Shown: positions 31,126 to 40,346 of the stretch, one piece after another
Position numbering within the stretch: position 1 is the stretch's first letter
Layout: the number at the start of each line of letters is the position of its first letter
Source of the DNA: Chloroflexota bacterium
GTDB taxonomy: Bacteria; Chloroflexota; Dehalococcoidia; JACPEP01
Reading direction: 5' to 3'
NCBI GenBank assembly: GCA_016183425.1
Contig: JACPEP010000021.1
Location: forward strand, 1 to 41,001
DNA length: 41,001 nucleotides
Notes under the pieces: generated by a model
Databases searched by the model: none
The model's input: only the letters and a program-made list of their open reading frames with translations
Told to the model about the DNA's origin: nothing
Translations under genes and position numbers: made by a program

Positions 31126-33001
31126 GGATAGAACCTACTTCCCCCCGATACTGGCTTTGAGGCCCGTACACGGGCAGGTTGTGGAACTGGCCATTCTCTT
31201 GATAGTAGACTATCACCTCCAGGCGATGTCGCCCTGACCCTGTCCTGGGGGAAGAGAGCTCGTAGAAATCGCTTACTCGCTCCCCCGCCGGCCAGCGGCT
31301 CGTGGGATACAGACCTAGCACCGGGTTTCCGCTGTCCTCCTGGGCCACCAAATGTCCATTTTCATCCTTTATGCGGACCGACACCGAGTAGTCCCGTTGG
31401 GGAGTGCCCATGGCCTGCCAATAGAGGGAAAGGGAAACCACCTGGGCGGCGGGGTCTGCCTCGGCTCCGCGCCGGCTACCGGCTTGCCATATGGTGACGC
31501 CCTCCAGAAGAAGCTCCTCACCATAACGCAGGTTTACCGCCGCCTGGGACGGCTCTTGAAACGTCTCCCCAAGAGGCAATATCTTGATCAGGGCACCGAA
31601 GTTAGTCAGCCGTTGTCCTGCTAGTAGGGGTGTGGCTTGGGCAGAATATAAGGGGCGGTTTTCTCCAGCATTCAAAAGAGGGGTAATCTCAGAGATGGGA
31701 TAGACAATGCCCACTCCAGGGTTGACTCTCTCCACCAATTGGAGATACCAGAACACGGTGGCCTGCTCCCACTCGGCCACCAGAAGGGCGTTGGGCTCGA
31801 TGTCGGGGAAGCCCATCATGCTCAGCCGTCGGGCTCGTTGGCCCCAGGAAAGCTCCTGGCGAAAGCTATCCAGCGGCTTCACCGCCATCTCCCGCATCTG
31901 GCCGTAGGTGGAGAGGCTACCCCAGATGAGAGGCGCAAGGTAGAAAGCCATCGCTCCCAGCACAAGAGCGCCCCTTAGCCGAGGCCGCCATTTGGCCTCT
32001 ACGAGAAGCGTCACCGCCATCGCTGACATGAGGGAGAGGGGTGCCAGAACTGGCATGAGATAAGGGATGTTCAGGACGCCGGGGTCCGTATTCCATCTCA
32101 GGACAAAGAGAATGTCGAGCAGGACATACACGCAAAAGAACACCGTCAGTGGCCGATTCTTTCCCCATAGCCAGAAGGCTCCGGGAAGGAGGGAAACCAG
32201 GCCCAGCCATCCCAATTGTGCCCCCAGCTCTTGGCCGAGGAGTAGCGCCCGCCCTAAGAATTGAGCCAGAGGCGCCGTTAGCAAAGCGGAGGCCGTGCCC
32301 CCAGCCAGAACCAGCTCCATGAATCCCTTCAGGGTATTGGGATGGAACTGGTCGAAAGGGGCTCCGATGCCGGCCCGTAGCGGTAGATAAAGGTAGGTGA
32401 GGAAGGGCATCGGAAAGACGGCCCCTGCCCCTAAAAGCCATCGCCATCTACGGAGCATTTCGGCATCCACGAGGAGAACAAAAATGGGAGCGCCGAGCAA
32501 AGCAAAGGCAGCGGTGCGATGGTGGGCCAAGCCGAGACCCAGGGAGAAGGCGAACAAGGTGAACCATAGCCTTTCTCCCCTTTTGCTGGCCTTGTGGTGG
32601 CGTTGCCACTGCCAGGCGCAATAGAAGGTCAGGGTGGTGAGAAACAGGGTGGAGGAACGAACCCCCGCTTGTACTGACCATTTCCAGAAGAGGGGAGCCG
32701 TGCCCAGCGCCAGGGCAGCAATGAGGCTGGGGCCACGCCGTCCCGTGATGCCATAGGCTAGGCGATACTGGAGTTCTACCGCCAGAGCGGCGAATAGGGC
32801 GGAAAAGAGGTTCATGCGGTATGCCACGTTGCCTAAAGGCAGTTGGCTCCACAGATTGCCCAGCAGAGTAAAGAGCGGGTATCCCGTCTGGTGGGCGATG
32901 CCCAGAACGTAAGGAACAAATTGAAACTCGCCGCCATCGTGGCCCACCACATCGGGAGACAGGGTGAGAATGTAAGTGAGTAGGGCAGCGACGAATACCA
33001 C
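31109..33001 (-). CDS. DUF2723 integral membrane protein (TMEM260-like)
   Basis: A 630-residue membrane protein. The N-terminus T-L-S-P-D-V-V-G-H-D-G-G-E-F-Q, then H-Q-T-G-Y-P-L-F-T, is the conserved DUF2723 motif, in which an acidic D-x-G-E-F loop follows the first membrane helix, as in GT-C-fold glycosyltransferases. About eleven hydrophobic segments follow, then a soluble C-terminal domain of about 200 residues (outside) with Y-S-V-S-V-R-I-K-D-E-N-G-H-L. The eukaryotic relative TMEM260 is a protein O-mannosyltransferase, which makes a polyprenyl-sugar transferase activity likely. GTG 33001 starts just after the M20 gene stop, so the two are probably co-transcribed. Confidence 0.88.
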   Translation of the reverse strand: MVFVAALLTYILTLSPDVVGHDGGEFQFVPYVLGIAHQTGYPLFTLLGNLWSQLPLGNVAYRMNLFSALFAALAVELQYRLAYGITGRRGPSLIAALALGTAPLFWKWSVQAGVRSSTLFLTTLTFYCAWQWQRHHKASKRGERLWFTLFAFSLGLGLAHHRTAAFALLGAPIFVLLVDAEMLRRWRWLLGAGAVFPMPFLTYLYLPLRAGIGAPFDQFHPNTLKGFMELVLAGGTASALLTAPLAQFLGRALLLGQELGAQLGWLGLVSLLPGAFWLWGKNRPLTVFFCVYVLLDILFVLRWNTDPGVLNIPYLMPVLAPLSLMSAMAVTLLVEAKWRPRLRGALVLGAMAFYLAPLIWGSLSTYGQMREMAVKPLDSFRQELSWGQRARRLSMMGFPDIEPNALLVAEWEQATVFWYLQLVERVNPGVGIVYPISEITPLLNAGENRPLYSAQATPLLAGQRLTNFGALIKILPLGETFQEPSQAAVNLRYGEELLLEGVTIWQAGSRRGAEADPAAQVVSLSLYWQAMGTPQRDYSVSVRIKDENGHLVAQEDSGNPVLGLYPTSRWPAGERVSDFYELSSPRTGSGRHRLEVIVYYQENGQFHNLPVYGPQSQYRGEVGSILTWQG

Positions 33002-33005
33002 GTGC

Positions 33006-34328
33006 CTACATTTGTGGCCGGGCGGTGTTGCAGATGTCCTGGGCGCACAAAGCGTAGACCTGGGCGGCGTCTAGAAGCTCTTGGACGGCCACGTACTCCC
33101 CTTTACCGTCGAAGCGGGCCTCTCTCTCGTTTCCGGGCCCTACGGTGATGGCGGGGATGCCCAGGCGGTTGAGGATGTTCATATCGCACCAGTAGCTGCC
33201 GAACTCTTCGGGCACCCGCCCCGGCTCCTTACCCTTCACCTGGGCGATGGCCTTCTCAGCCGCTTTGACCAGGTAGGACTGAGGGTCGTCCAGCCTGCCG
33301 CCAGGATTGGACATATACATCTCCACTCTCGTTTTCACCTGGGGGTCTCTCTGACTGACTCCCTCCAGTACCTGTTCCACCTCCTGCTGTACTGCTATGG
33401 GGTCTTTGCCGGGGATGGTTCTCACGTCCAGGTAAAGGTTGCAGATGGCCGTGGACCAGGTAGGTTTGTAGGGCCAGCCCCCCTCGATGGCTCCCATGTT
33501 GACGTTGGGCTTCACCACGTAGTAAGGGTGCTGCTCGGTTTCTTTAGCATACGCTTCCGTCTCGCGGCGGGTGTAGGCGCGGCCCCACAGGTCCAGGGCG
33601 TCGATGACCCGGGCCGCCTTTTTCACCGCGTTCACCCCCCGCTCGATGGCCGTGGTGCGGGTGAAGTGGCCCAGGACGCTTATCTTAAACCAGCAATAGC
33701 CAGGGTGAGCGGCGGTGATGTGGAGGTCGTTCAACTCGCCCACTATGGCGTAGTCTGTCCTCACGCCGTGGGTGGCCAGGTAGCGAGTTCCCAGCCCCGC
33801 CCCTCGGTATAAAGCGCCCTGATAGGGTCGAGTCACCGTCTCCACCGGGGTCTTCTCTATCTCCCCTACCACGGCGGCGATAACTACATCACCCTTGAGG
33901 CGGACTCGAGATTTAACAAGAGCGTCCACCGCCATAAGGTAGGAGGCCAGGGCGTGCTTCATGTTCCACGCCCCCAGGCCTCGGATGAAGTTGTCCTCCA
34001 TAAAGGCCTTGGCCCGAAAGCCGGGGTGCATCTCCCCCAACACGGAGATGTCGTGTTCATCCATTCCCGTTAAGGAGGTGTCCATGTGGGCGTCGAACAT
34101 AAGGGAGGAGCCACCGCCGCTGCCCTTCAGGATGCCGATGGCGTTGAAACGGTTGTCCTCCACCTCTTGTGTTCTGGTTTCCAATCCCAAGGCCCGGAAG
34201 CGCTCCAACATATACTGCCCCATGGCAGCTTCGCTTCCCGTGGGGCTGGAGATGTCGATCATCTCCATGAGCCATTTCTTCCCCGCCTCCACATCCACGC
34301 TGGCTGAAACGATGTTAGTATCGGACAT
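33006..34328 (-). CDS. M20-family metallohydrolase-like protein with altered metal ligands
   Basis: A 440-residue protein of the ArgE/DapE/CPG2 type. F-D-A-H-M-D-T-S supplies His81 and Asp83, and G-E-I-E at 155-158 supplies the catalytic Glu. The bridging Asp position reads Asn122 (G-A-W-N-M-K-H-A), and the C-terminal ligand region reads A-R-F-D-G-K-G-E-Y where active members have A-H-x-x-x-E. A dimerisation lid domain lies between about 205 and 320. ATG 34328 follows GAAGGAGATTTTTC. It lies between aspA and the DUF2723 gene in one direction. It may act on an N-acyl amino acid or dipeptide, or may have lost one metal. Confidence 0.85.
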   Translation of the reverse strand: MSDTNIVSASVDVEAGKKWLMEMIDISSPTGSEAAMGQYMLERFRALGLETRTQEVEDNRFNAIGILKGSGGGSSLMFDAHMDTSLTGMDEHDISVLGEMHPGFRAKAFMEDNFIRGLGAWNMKHALASYLMAVDALVKSRVRLKGDVVIAAVVGEIEKTPVETVTRPYQGALYRGAGLGTRYLATHGVRTDYAIVGELNDLHITAAHPGYCWFKISVLGHFTRTTAIERGVNAVKKAARVIDALDLWGRAYTRRETEAYAKETEQHPYYVVKPNVNMGAIEGGWPYKPTWSTAICNLYLDVRTIPGKDPIAVQQEVEQVLEGVSQRDPQVKTRVEMYMSNPGGRLDDPQSYLVKAAEKAIAQVKGKEPGRVPEEFGSYWCDMNILNRLGIPAITVGPGNEREARFDGKGEYVAVQELLDAAQVYALCAQDICNTARPQM

Positions 34329-34346
34329 GAAAAATCTCCTTCGTTG

Positions 34347-35756
34347 CTAGTTTCCGGCTTGCCTTTGGGGTCGGCTGGGGTTGGTGACCCTCTGGGGGGA
34401 GAAGAGCTCCTCTAGCTGCTGGGGGGTGAGGAGACCCTTTTCCATTATTACCAAGCGGACTCCTTTTCCCTTGACCAAAGCCTCCTGGGCGATCTCGGCT
34501 GCCTTTGCATAACCTACATAGGGGCTGAGAAGGGTGGCCAGGCCCACGCTTTCCTCGAAGAAGTGACGGCATCGCTCTTCATCGGCCTCGATGCCCTTGA
34601 GGCAGCGATGAACAAAGACCTTCAGGGCGTTTTTCATAATCTCCAGGGACTGGAGGAGGTTGTGAGTCATTACTGGCATATAGACGTTCAGCTCCTGTTG
34701 TCCGCCCTGGCAGGCCATGGCCACTACAAGGTCATTGCCCATGATCTGGTAGCATACCATATTTAGCATCTCCAGCATCACTGGATTCACCTTACCCGGC
34801 ATGATGGAGGATCCGGGCTGGAGGGCGGGAAGATGGATCTCCGCCAGACCGGTTCTGGGGCCGGAGCTCATGAGCATGAGGTCGTTGCTTATTTTCAGGA
34901 GGTTGGCCGCCAGCAAGCGAAGGGTGGAGGATACTTCCGCCAAGGCATCGGGGTTCTGGGTGGTTTCGATGAGGTCCGGGGCACTACAGAGGGGGAGGCC
35001 GGTAAGCTGGGATAGCTGTGTCACCACCTTCTCCCGATAACGAGGGTGGGCGTTGAGGCCAGTGCCTACGGCCGTGCCCCCCAGGTTCAACTCATGGAGG
35101 CTTTCGGCAGCCTTCCTGATGCGGTCTCCGTTGCGGGCGATGGTGGTGGCGTAGGCGCCAAACTCCTGCCCTAGACGGATGGGCACCGCATCCTGCATAT
35201 GAGTTCGCCCTGATTTGATGATGGCGTCGAACTGGTCGGCCTTTTCCCGAAAGGCCCGCTCTGCCTCTTCTATGACAGGGAGAAGCTCGGAGATCAAAAA
35301 TAGGGCCGCCAGGCGGGCGGCGGTGGGGAAGACGTCGTTGGTGGACTGGCCCAGGTTCACGTGGTCGTTGGGGTGGATCAGAGAGTAGTCTCCCTTCTGG
35401 CCGCCCAGCAGCTCGATGGCTCGGTTGGCCAGAACCTCGTTGACGTTCATGTGGTAGGAGACGCCGGCGCCGGACATAAAGGCGTCCACCACAAACTGGT
35501 CCTGCCAGCGCCCCGCTAGCACCTCATCGGCGGCGGCCACGATGGCCTGGCCCAGCCTTTCATCCAACGCCTCCAGGGCCATGTTGGTCAGGGCGGCGGC
35601 TTTTTTCACGTAGGCCGCGGCCCGATTCATGTAAGGATGGAGTCTTTGGCCGCTGATGGGGTAGTTTTCCGTGGCCCTCAGGGACTGGATGCCGTAATAG
35701 ACCTCCGCCGGCACCTGTCTTTCCCCCAGAGAATCTCTTTCCACTCTGAAGCTCAT
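34347..35756 (-). CDS. aspA: Aspartate ammonia-lyase
   Basis: A 469-residue member of the fumarase/aspartase superfamily, which converts aspartate to fumarate and ammonia. Conserved regions are S-G-R-T-H-M-Q-D-A-V-P near 190, and the signature G-S-S-I-M-P-G-K-V-N-P near 316 with the catalytic Ser. N-terminal E-R-D-S-L-G-E and Y-Y-G-I-Q-S-L-R-A and the stretch G-x-S-T-N-D-V-F-P-T-A favour aspartase over class II fumarase, although the two cannot be separated with certainty by eye. ATG 35756 follows AGAGGGGGGCGCT. It precedes the M20 gene by 18 bases, so the two probably form an operon. Confidence 0.92.
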   Translation of the reverse strand: MSFRVERDSLGERQVPAEVYYGIQSLRATENYPISGQRLHPYMNRAAAYVKKAAALTNMALEALDERLGQAIVAAADEVLAGRWQDQFVVDAFMSGAGVSYHMNVNEVLANRAIELLGGQKGDYSLIHPNDHVNLGQSTNDVFPTAARLAALFLISELLPVIEEAERAFREKADQFDAIIKSGRTHMQDAVPIRLGQEFGAYATTIARNGDRIRKAAESLHELNLGGTAVGTGLNAHPRYREKVVTQLSQLTGLPLCSAPDLIETTQNPDALAEVSSTLRLLAANLLKISNDLMLMSSGPRTGLAEIHLPALQPGSSIMPGKVNPVMLEMLNMVCYQIMGNDLVVAMACQGGQQELNVYMPVMTHNLLQSLEIMKNALKVFVHRCLKGIEADEERCRHFFEESVGLATLLSPYVGYAKAAEIAQEALVKGKGVRLVIMEKGLLTPQQLEELFSPQRVTNPSRPQRQAGN

Positions 35757-36053
35757 AGCGCCCCCCTCTGTTGAGCCACTTCAAAAACCTCTCTACACTC
35801 CTACCTCATGGTCGTCAACAGAATATGGTGACATCCTGTCATTCTGATCTCCGCCTCTGGCGGGGAGAAGGATCTCAATGTGCTTAGAGAGATTCTTCGC
35901 CTTCGCTGCGCTACGGCTCAGAATGACAACGAAGCCTGCCCCTTTTCGGGTATAACAATTAAACCATAAGGTAGGGCCCTACTCCCCAGGGCGGTGGCCA
36001 ATAAAATTCTGGATATTGTGCCTCGTCTATTTTTCCACAGTCGGGGCACAATT
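35757..36053. other. Intergenic region with dispersed repeat
   Basis: Contains ATGGTCGTCAACAGAATAT at 35807-35825, related to the motif at 22264, then TGTCATTCTGATC, a CCGCCTCTGGCGGGG palindrome and GCTCAGAATGACAACG. The last part is the same repeat type as the hairpin at 2827-2871. No gene is supported here; the aspA promoter (minus strand) must lie in the first part but is not obvious. Confidence 0.45.
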
Positions 36054-36057
36054 GAAA

Positions 36058-36088
36058 GGGGTTTGCTCCACTGACGAGAGCAAACCCC
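36058..36088 (-). terminator. Terminator of the por operon
   Basis: GGGGTTTGCTC (36058-36068) and GAGCAAACCCC (36078-36088) form a perfect 11-base-pair stem. On the minus strand it is followed by TTTCAATT. It lies 26 bases past the porB stop. Confidence 0.75.
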
Positions 36089-36113
36089 CTGGGTTAGATC
36101 CGGGAAGATATTC

Positions 36114-37034
36114 CTATTTGTTGACTGTTACAGAGCTGAGGGGCGGGTAGCCGAAGCGCTGGGCATTGGCGTCGGCCAGGGCCTGGATAAGGGCCAACTC
36201 CTTCTCCGCCCCGGGGCGGAGAAGGTGGCGGAAGCGGCCCTGGGGTTTGAGATATTCTTCTACAGGGAGGCGTCGCCCCACCTTTCTCACTTCGGTAACG
36301 GTCCCGTTTTCCAACTCGTAAAGAGGGTAGAGGGCGGTCTGGACGGCCAGTTGAGCCAGCTTGATGGTCAGAGAGGTGTCGAAGGCCCAGCCCAGCGGGC
36401 AGGGGACATGTACCTGAAGATACTTGGGCCCCCTAACTGCCAGGGCTTTTTTCATCTTCTTTTGTAGATCCTGGGGATAACCCACGGAGGCCACGGCCAC
36501 GTAAGGAACTCCATGGGCGGCGACGATGGCGGGCATATTCTTCTTGGGAATGACCTCTCCCCAGGACTGGCGGCCGGGAGGGGTGGTCATGGTTCTGGCC
36601 CCCACCGGCGTCAGGCTGCTCCGTTGGACGCCGGTGTTCATATAGGCCTCGTTGTCGAAGCAGATGTAGAGGACGTCGTGGCCCCGCTCTAACATGCCGC
36701 TTAGGGCTTGAAGGCCGATATCGGCGGTGGCGCCGTCGCCACCATGGGCGATGACCTTAGCCTCATCCTGGCGTCCCAGGGCCTTCAACGCCGCCTCGAT
36801 GCCGGCGGCCACCGCCGCCGTGTTCTCAAAGAGGGAGTGAATCCAGGGCACCCTCCAGGATGATTCCGGATAGCGGGAGGTGGTTATCTCCAGGCAGCCC
36901 GTGGCTCCGGTGACGATGACGTCTTTGCCCGCGGCATCCAGGCATAGGCGGGCCCCCAGTACCTCGCCGCAGCCGACGCAGGCGCTATGGCCGGGAGCTA
37001 TCAGAGGCTCGGCTCGGTCAAGGGGCGTATTCAT
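36114..37034 (-). CDS. porB: 2-oxoacid:ferredoxin oxidoreductase, beta (TPP-binding) subunit
   Basis: A 306-residue PorB-type subunit. C-V-G-C-G-E near residue 20 gives the first cluster-ligand Cys pair, and C-L-E at about 47 and a later Cys complete the set. [10 protein letters not shown] near 100 with the following D-N-E-A-Y-M-N-T-G is the thiamine-diphosphate/Mg motif. It pairs with the alpha subunit to oxidise pyruvate (or another 2-oxoacid) to the acyl-CoA, reducing ferredoxin. It overlaps porA by four bases (ATGA). It is the last gene of porGDAB and is followed by a terminator. Confidence 0.93.
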   Translation of the reverse strand: MNTPLDRAEPLIAPGHSACVGCGEVLGARLCLDAAGKDVIVTGATGCLEITTSRYPESSWRVPWIHSLFENTAAVAAGIEAALKALGRQDEAKVIAHGGDGATADIGLQALSGMLERGHDVLYICFDNEAYMNTGVQRSSLTPVGARTMTTPPGRQSWGEVIPKKNMPAIVAAHGVPYVAVASVGYPQDLQKKMKKALAVRGPKYLQVHVPCPLGWAFDTSLTIKLAQLAVQTALYPLYELENGTVTEVRKVGRRLPVEEYLKPQGRFRHLLRPGAEKELALIQALADANAQRFGYPPLSSVTVNK

Positions 37035-38242
37035 CCTTCATCATCTCCAATAAGGCTAAGATTTAGGTCCACAAACTCCTGGAGAGTGGCCCCTTCCTCT
37101 AGGCGCTCCATAATCCATCTAAGGGAATCCTTGGTCACATCCCGGCCGCCCAGGCCGGCGATGAAGGTGCCCACCATGGGCCGCTCTCGGCCGTAGAGGG
37201 CGGATTTGATGTCTGCTGCCAGGATGCCCACCCCGCCTATGGAGATGGCCTTCTCTATCACAGCCACCCTTTCCACGCCTTCTAGGGCGCGGGCGACCGC
37301 CTGGGTGGGGAAGGGGCGGTAGGCCCTTATTTTCACCAAGCCCACCCGGTGCCCCTCTTCCCTTAGCTCGTCCACGGTGTCCTTTATAGTGGTCACTAGG
37401 GAGCCCATGGCCACGAAAGCCGTTTGGGCGTCATCCATGCGGTACTCCTCGATGAGGCCGCCGCTGTAACGACCAAAGTGGCGTCGAAAATCCTCGGCTA
37501 TCTGCGGAATGAGGGTCAAGGCCACCTCCATGGCCTGATGCATCATGTACTTGACCTCCAGGAATTTGTCTGGCTCGCACCAGGTCCCCATGCTCAGGGG
37601 GGCTTTTGGTGTAAGGTAGTGAAGGGGCTGGTACGGGGGCAGGAAGGCATCCACTTCCTCCTGAGTGGGAATGGTCACGGGCTCAAAGGTGTGGGTAAGA
37701 ATAAAGCCGTCCATGGCTACCATCACCGGCAATAGCACCCGATGGTCCTCCGCCAGCTTGTAGGCCTGGATGTGCATGTCGGCGGCCTCCTGGCAGTCCT
37801 CGGCGAAGAGCTGAATCACCCCCGCATCTCTTACCATGAGAGAATCTTGATGGTCGTTCCATATGCTAAGGGGAGCGGATAGGGTTCGGTTGGCGCAGGT
37901 GAGGACCACCGGGAGACGGAGGCCCGCGATATTGTACAGCACCTCGCTCATTAGGGCGAGGCCTTGGGAGCTGGTGGCGGTGTAGGTGCGGGCACCGGTG
38001 GCCGCGGCCCCTAAACATACCGAGGCAGCGGAGTGCTCGCTCTCTACGTTGACGAACTCCGACGCCAACTCGCCGTCGGCCACCATCTGAGCCAGGTTCT
38101 CCACAATGTGGGTCTGGGGAGTGATGGGGTAGGCGGAGATGACGTGGGGACGGCACCTCTTGACCACCTCTGCCACGGCTCGGGATCCCTCCAGCACCTC
38201 CATATGGAGGAGAGAAGCGCTTTTCTGGGACAAAACGACCAT
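37031..38242 (-). CDS. porA: 2-oxoacid:ferredoxin oxidoreductase, alpha subunit
   Basis: A 403-residue PorA-type subunit: A-Y-P-I-T-P-Q-T-H near 38-46, V-E-S-E-H-S-A-A-S near 67-75 (substrate/TPP-proximal region), [13 protein letters not shown], then S-I-W-N-D-H-Q-D-S and a C-terminal transketolase-like domain with [10 protein letters not shown]. The four-subunit gene order and the N-D-H-Q-D-S stretch suggest pyruvate as substrate. ATG 38242 directly follows the porD stop (TAAATG); M-E-V-L-E-G-S-R-A fourteen residues in is an alternative start. Confidence 0.93.
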   Translation of the reverse strand: MVVLSQKSASLLHMEVLEGSRAVAEVVKRCRPHVISAYPITPQTHIVENLAQMVADGELASEFVNVESEHSAASVCLGAAATGARTYTATSSQGLALMSEVLYNIAGLRLPVVLTCANRTLSAPLSIWNDHQDSLMVRDAGVIQLFAEDCQEAADMHIQAYKLAEDHRVLLPVMVAMDGFILTHTFEPVTIPTQEEVDAFLPPYQPLHYLTPKAPLSMGTWCEPDKFLEVKYMMHQAMEVALTLIPQIAEDFRRHFGRYSGGLIEEYRMDDAQTAFVAMGSLVTTIKDTVDELREEGHRVGLVKIRAYRPFPTQAVARALEGVERVAVIEKAISIGGVGILAADIKSALYGRERPMVGTFIAGLGGRDVTKDSLRWIMERLEEGATLQEFVDLNLSLIGDDEG

Positions 38243-38500
38243 TTATTCTCCCTCTAGTTCCATTTCGATATCGTGGACTGGGCAGACCTGGGCGCAGATG
38301 CCGCAGCCCTTACAGTAATCGAAGTCGCAGTCGAAGGTCTTAGCCTCACCATAGACTACGCCTTCCGGGCAGCAGAGCTGACAGAGCAGGCAACCGGTGC
38401 AGGTTTTGTGCAGGAACACGGGCCGTCTCACCCGCCAGTCGCCTGTTTTGTTGGCCCGACTGGTGCCGGGCGAGGTGACCAGACCTATCGTCAGCTTCAT
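38243..38500 (-). CDS. porD: 2-oxoacid:ferredoxin oxidoreductase, delta (2x[4Fe-4S]) subunit
   Basis: An 85-residue ferredoxin-like subunit with two cluster motifs, C-T-G-C-L-L-C-Q-L-C-C-P and C-K-G-C-G-I-C-A-Q-V-C-P. M-K-L-T-I-G at 38500 is chosen as the start because it overlaps the porG stop by four bases (ATGA) and GAGAGGGA precedes it; an upstream extension in the same frame would lie inside porG. It carries electrons from the TPP site to external ferredoxin. Confidence 0.93.
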   Translation of the reverse strand: MKLTIGLVTSPGTSRANKTGDWRVRRPVFLHKTCTGCLLCQLCCPEGVVYGEAKTFDCDFDYCKGCGICAQVCPVHDIEMELEGE

Positions 38501-39045
38501 TCCCTCTCCTTCTTGATCCAATCGTAGGCCTGTTGCGCCGCCTGGGCGTTCTTTTCCCCCACGGCTCCGGCAAAGCGTGCCATGGCGCACCTCTTAACGG
38601 CTTCCAGGCTTACCAGCCCTGTAACGGCGCAGAAGGCGCCCAGCATGACCACATTCACGATAGGCGTGCCAATGGCCTCCAAAGCTATCTGCCGCGCGGG
38701 CACCGTCCACAAAGTGGCGGAATCCCTCAAACCCAACTCCGCTGCCTTTTTGGCGGAGTTGGCGATGATAACGCCCTCCTTTTTGACGCTGCCCATGACC
38801 TTGGCGTTCCCCAGCAGCGTTTCATCCTGGATGATGAGGATATCGGGATTGGTGACCTGGCTGCGGGTTCTAATTTTCTGGTCATGGATGCGGACGAAGG
38901 CCCGCACTGGAGCTCCCATGCGCTCGGCACCAAAGGCAGGAAAGGCCTGAACAAACTGGCCGTCCTCGAAAGCTGCCGTAGCTAGTATCTCCGCCGCCGC
39001 CACGTTTCCCTGCCCCCCCCGCCCGTAAATTAGAATTTCCTTCAT
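38497..39045 (-). CDS. porG: 2-oxoacid:ferredoxin oxidoreductase, gamma subunit
   Basis: A 182-residue gamma subunit: I-L-I-Y-G-R-G-G-Q-G-N-V-A-A-A-E-I-L at the N-terminus, A-F-P-A-F-G-A-E-R-M-G-A-P-V at 34-47 and N-V-V-M-L-G-A-F near 130, all typical of PorG/VorC. It is the first gene of the operon; ATG 39045 follows TGGAGTGTAG. Order G-D-A-B with ATGA overlaps throughout implies equal-stoichiometry translation of an oxygen-sensitive central-metabolism enzyme. Confidence 0.93.
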   Translation of the reverse strand: MKEILIYGRGGQGNVAAAEILATAAFEDGQFVQAFPAFGAERMGAPVRAFVRIHDQKIRTRSQVTNPDILIIQDETLLGNAKVMGSVKKEGVIIANSAKKAAELGLRDSATLWTVPARQIALEAIGTPIVNVVMLGAFCAVTGLVSLEAVKRCAMARFAGAVGEKNAQAAQQAYDWIKKERE

Positions 39046-39392
39046 CTACACTCCAGTCTTAATAGCATAAAGAGACTAACTTCTATTTTACTATATTTTC
39101 CGTCACTTCTCATCTTTTGTGCTCATCGCCGTGGCCACCCTTTCTTTTTGGTAAGGAATTTAGCTAAAAAGCGCTGGATAAGGGAGGGAGGGAGTTGTAC
39201 AATGGCTGATATGGATAGAGGAAGGAAGAGACAGGAACTACAGGCACACTTGTACTAGTATTGTCTTCCTTCTTTGGTTCGCCCTTTTTTACTTTGTCGG
39301 CTGGTTGCTTTCTAAGTCGGATGTGGCCTGTCCACTAAAGGGACACGGTGAACTGTGGTCTAGCACCTCCTTGAGGGGGGAGAAGGGCTCAG
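39046..39392. other. Divergent intergenic region between porG and the cyoE-like gene
   Basis: AT-richer stretch at 39056-39110, with TATAGT readable on the minus strand near 39094, presumably holds the por promoter. The remainder includes GGGAGGGAGGGAG (39183-39195) and GAGGGGGGAGAAGGG, the ribosome-binding region of the next gene. A plus-strand frame around 39255-39315 encodes a hydrophobic stretch but has no start codon; I do not annotate it. Confidence 0.4.
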
Positions 39393-40241
39393 TTGAAGGA
39401 CTACATTTCTCTTCTTAAGCTGAAGATAGTGGCCTTGCTGGTATTCGTGGCCTTGGCCACGGCAACAGTGGCGGGGGGAGGCCTGCCTATAGGGGAGCGT
39501 GTATTGCTTTTGGTGGTGGCGGGGGGATTGGCCTCGGCGGGAGCTACCGTTTTGAACCATTACCTGGATAGGGATATAGACGGGGTGATGGACCGCACCC
39601 GTCGCCGCCCCCTTCCCTCGGGCCGAGTGGGCTACCCCCGTCGTGTTCTAGGCCTCGGCGTTCTCCTGATAGCCTTATCGCTTCCTTTCTCGCTGCGTCT
39701 CAACCTTTATGTGGCTTTTTATACCCTTGCTGGAGCCTTCGTGTACGTGGTGGTGTACACCCTATGGCTGAAACGTCGTACCAAGTGGAACATCGTGGTG
39801 GGTGGGCTGGCGGGTAGTTGCGCTGCCCTGGCGGGGTGGTATGCCGTCAGCAACCAGCTCTCCCTGCTGGCCATCCTTCTGGCTGCCATTGTGTTTCTGT
39901 GGACGCCCTCTCATTTCTGGAGCTTTGCTCTGGTTCACCGCCAGGACTACGAGAGGGCGAACATTCCCATGTTGCCTGTGGTGGTGGGAGAGAAAAAGAC
40001 TGCCTGGAGCATCATGGTTTGCACGACACTCTTTTTTGTCGCCTCCCTGCTCCTCTACTACTACCGCTTTTTTGACCACATATACCTGGTAGCTTCTCTC
40101 CTTCTGGGCGCTTTATTCCTTCTCGGCAACCTCCAGCTTTGCTGCAACACCACAAAGAGCATAGCTTGGCGGAACTACAAGTACTCTGGCGTCTACCTTA
40201 TGGGCTTGTTCTTGGCCATATTTCTGGACCTGGCCATCTAG
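39393..40241 (+). CDS. cyoE: UbiA-family prenyltransferase, CyoE/CtaB (heme O synthase) type
   Basis: A 282-residue integral membrane protein with about eight or nine hydrophobic segments. The prenyl-diphosphate/Mg site is N-H-Y-L-D-R-D-I-D-G-V-M-D at 55-67 followed by R-T-R-R-R-P-L-P, and a second site is W-T-P-S-H-F-W-S-F-A-L near 170. The T-R-R-R-P-L-P and T-P-S-H-F-W motifs are those of protoheme IX farnesyltransferase, which makes heme O for terminal oxidases. TTG 39393 is taken as the start, preceded by GGGGGGAGAAGGG. No oxidase or heme A synthase gene is adjacent, so a related farnesylation cannot be excluded. Confidence 0.9.
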   Translation: MKDYISLLKLKIVALLVFVALATATVAGGGLPIGERVLLLVVAGGLASAGATVLNHYLDRDIDGVMDRTRRRPLPSGRVGYPRRVLGLGVLLIALSLPFSLRLNLYVAFYTLAGAFVYVVVYTLWLKRRTKWNIVVGGLAGSCAALAGWYAVSNQLSLLAILLAAIVFLWTPSHFWSFALVHRQDYERANIPMLPVVVGEKKTAWSIMVCTTLFFVASLLLYYYRFFDHIYLVASLLLGALFLLGNLQLCCNTTKSIAWRNYKYSGVYLMGLFLAIFLDLAI

Positions 40242-40272
40242 GGGAAGAGCGCTGCCCTTATTTGTTTGGGCC

Positions 40273-40301
40273 TTGTCCGTCTTGGGCGCGGCTGATAGTA
40301 T
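40273..40301 (+). promoter_or_regulatory. Promoter of the DUF302 gene
   Basis: TTGTCC at 40273-40278 and TAGTAT at 40296-40301 are 17 bases apart, 45 bases before the ATG. This shows the gene is transcribed on its own and supports its being active. Confidence 0.55.
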
Positions 40302-40346
40302 GGTTATGTCCTTCCGTGGTACGAAACAAACGAAGGGGGATGAGAC

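Noticed and set aside
39255-39411. Plus-strand frame with a hydrophobic stretch (I-V-F-L-L-W-F-A-L-F-Y-F-V-G-W) upstream of the cyoE-like gene
   Set aside because: No ATG, GTG or TTG start in frame and no ribosome-binding site; it could be chance.
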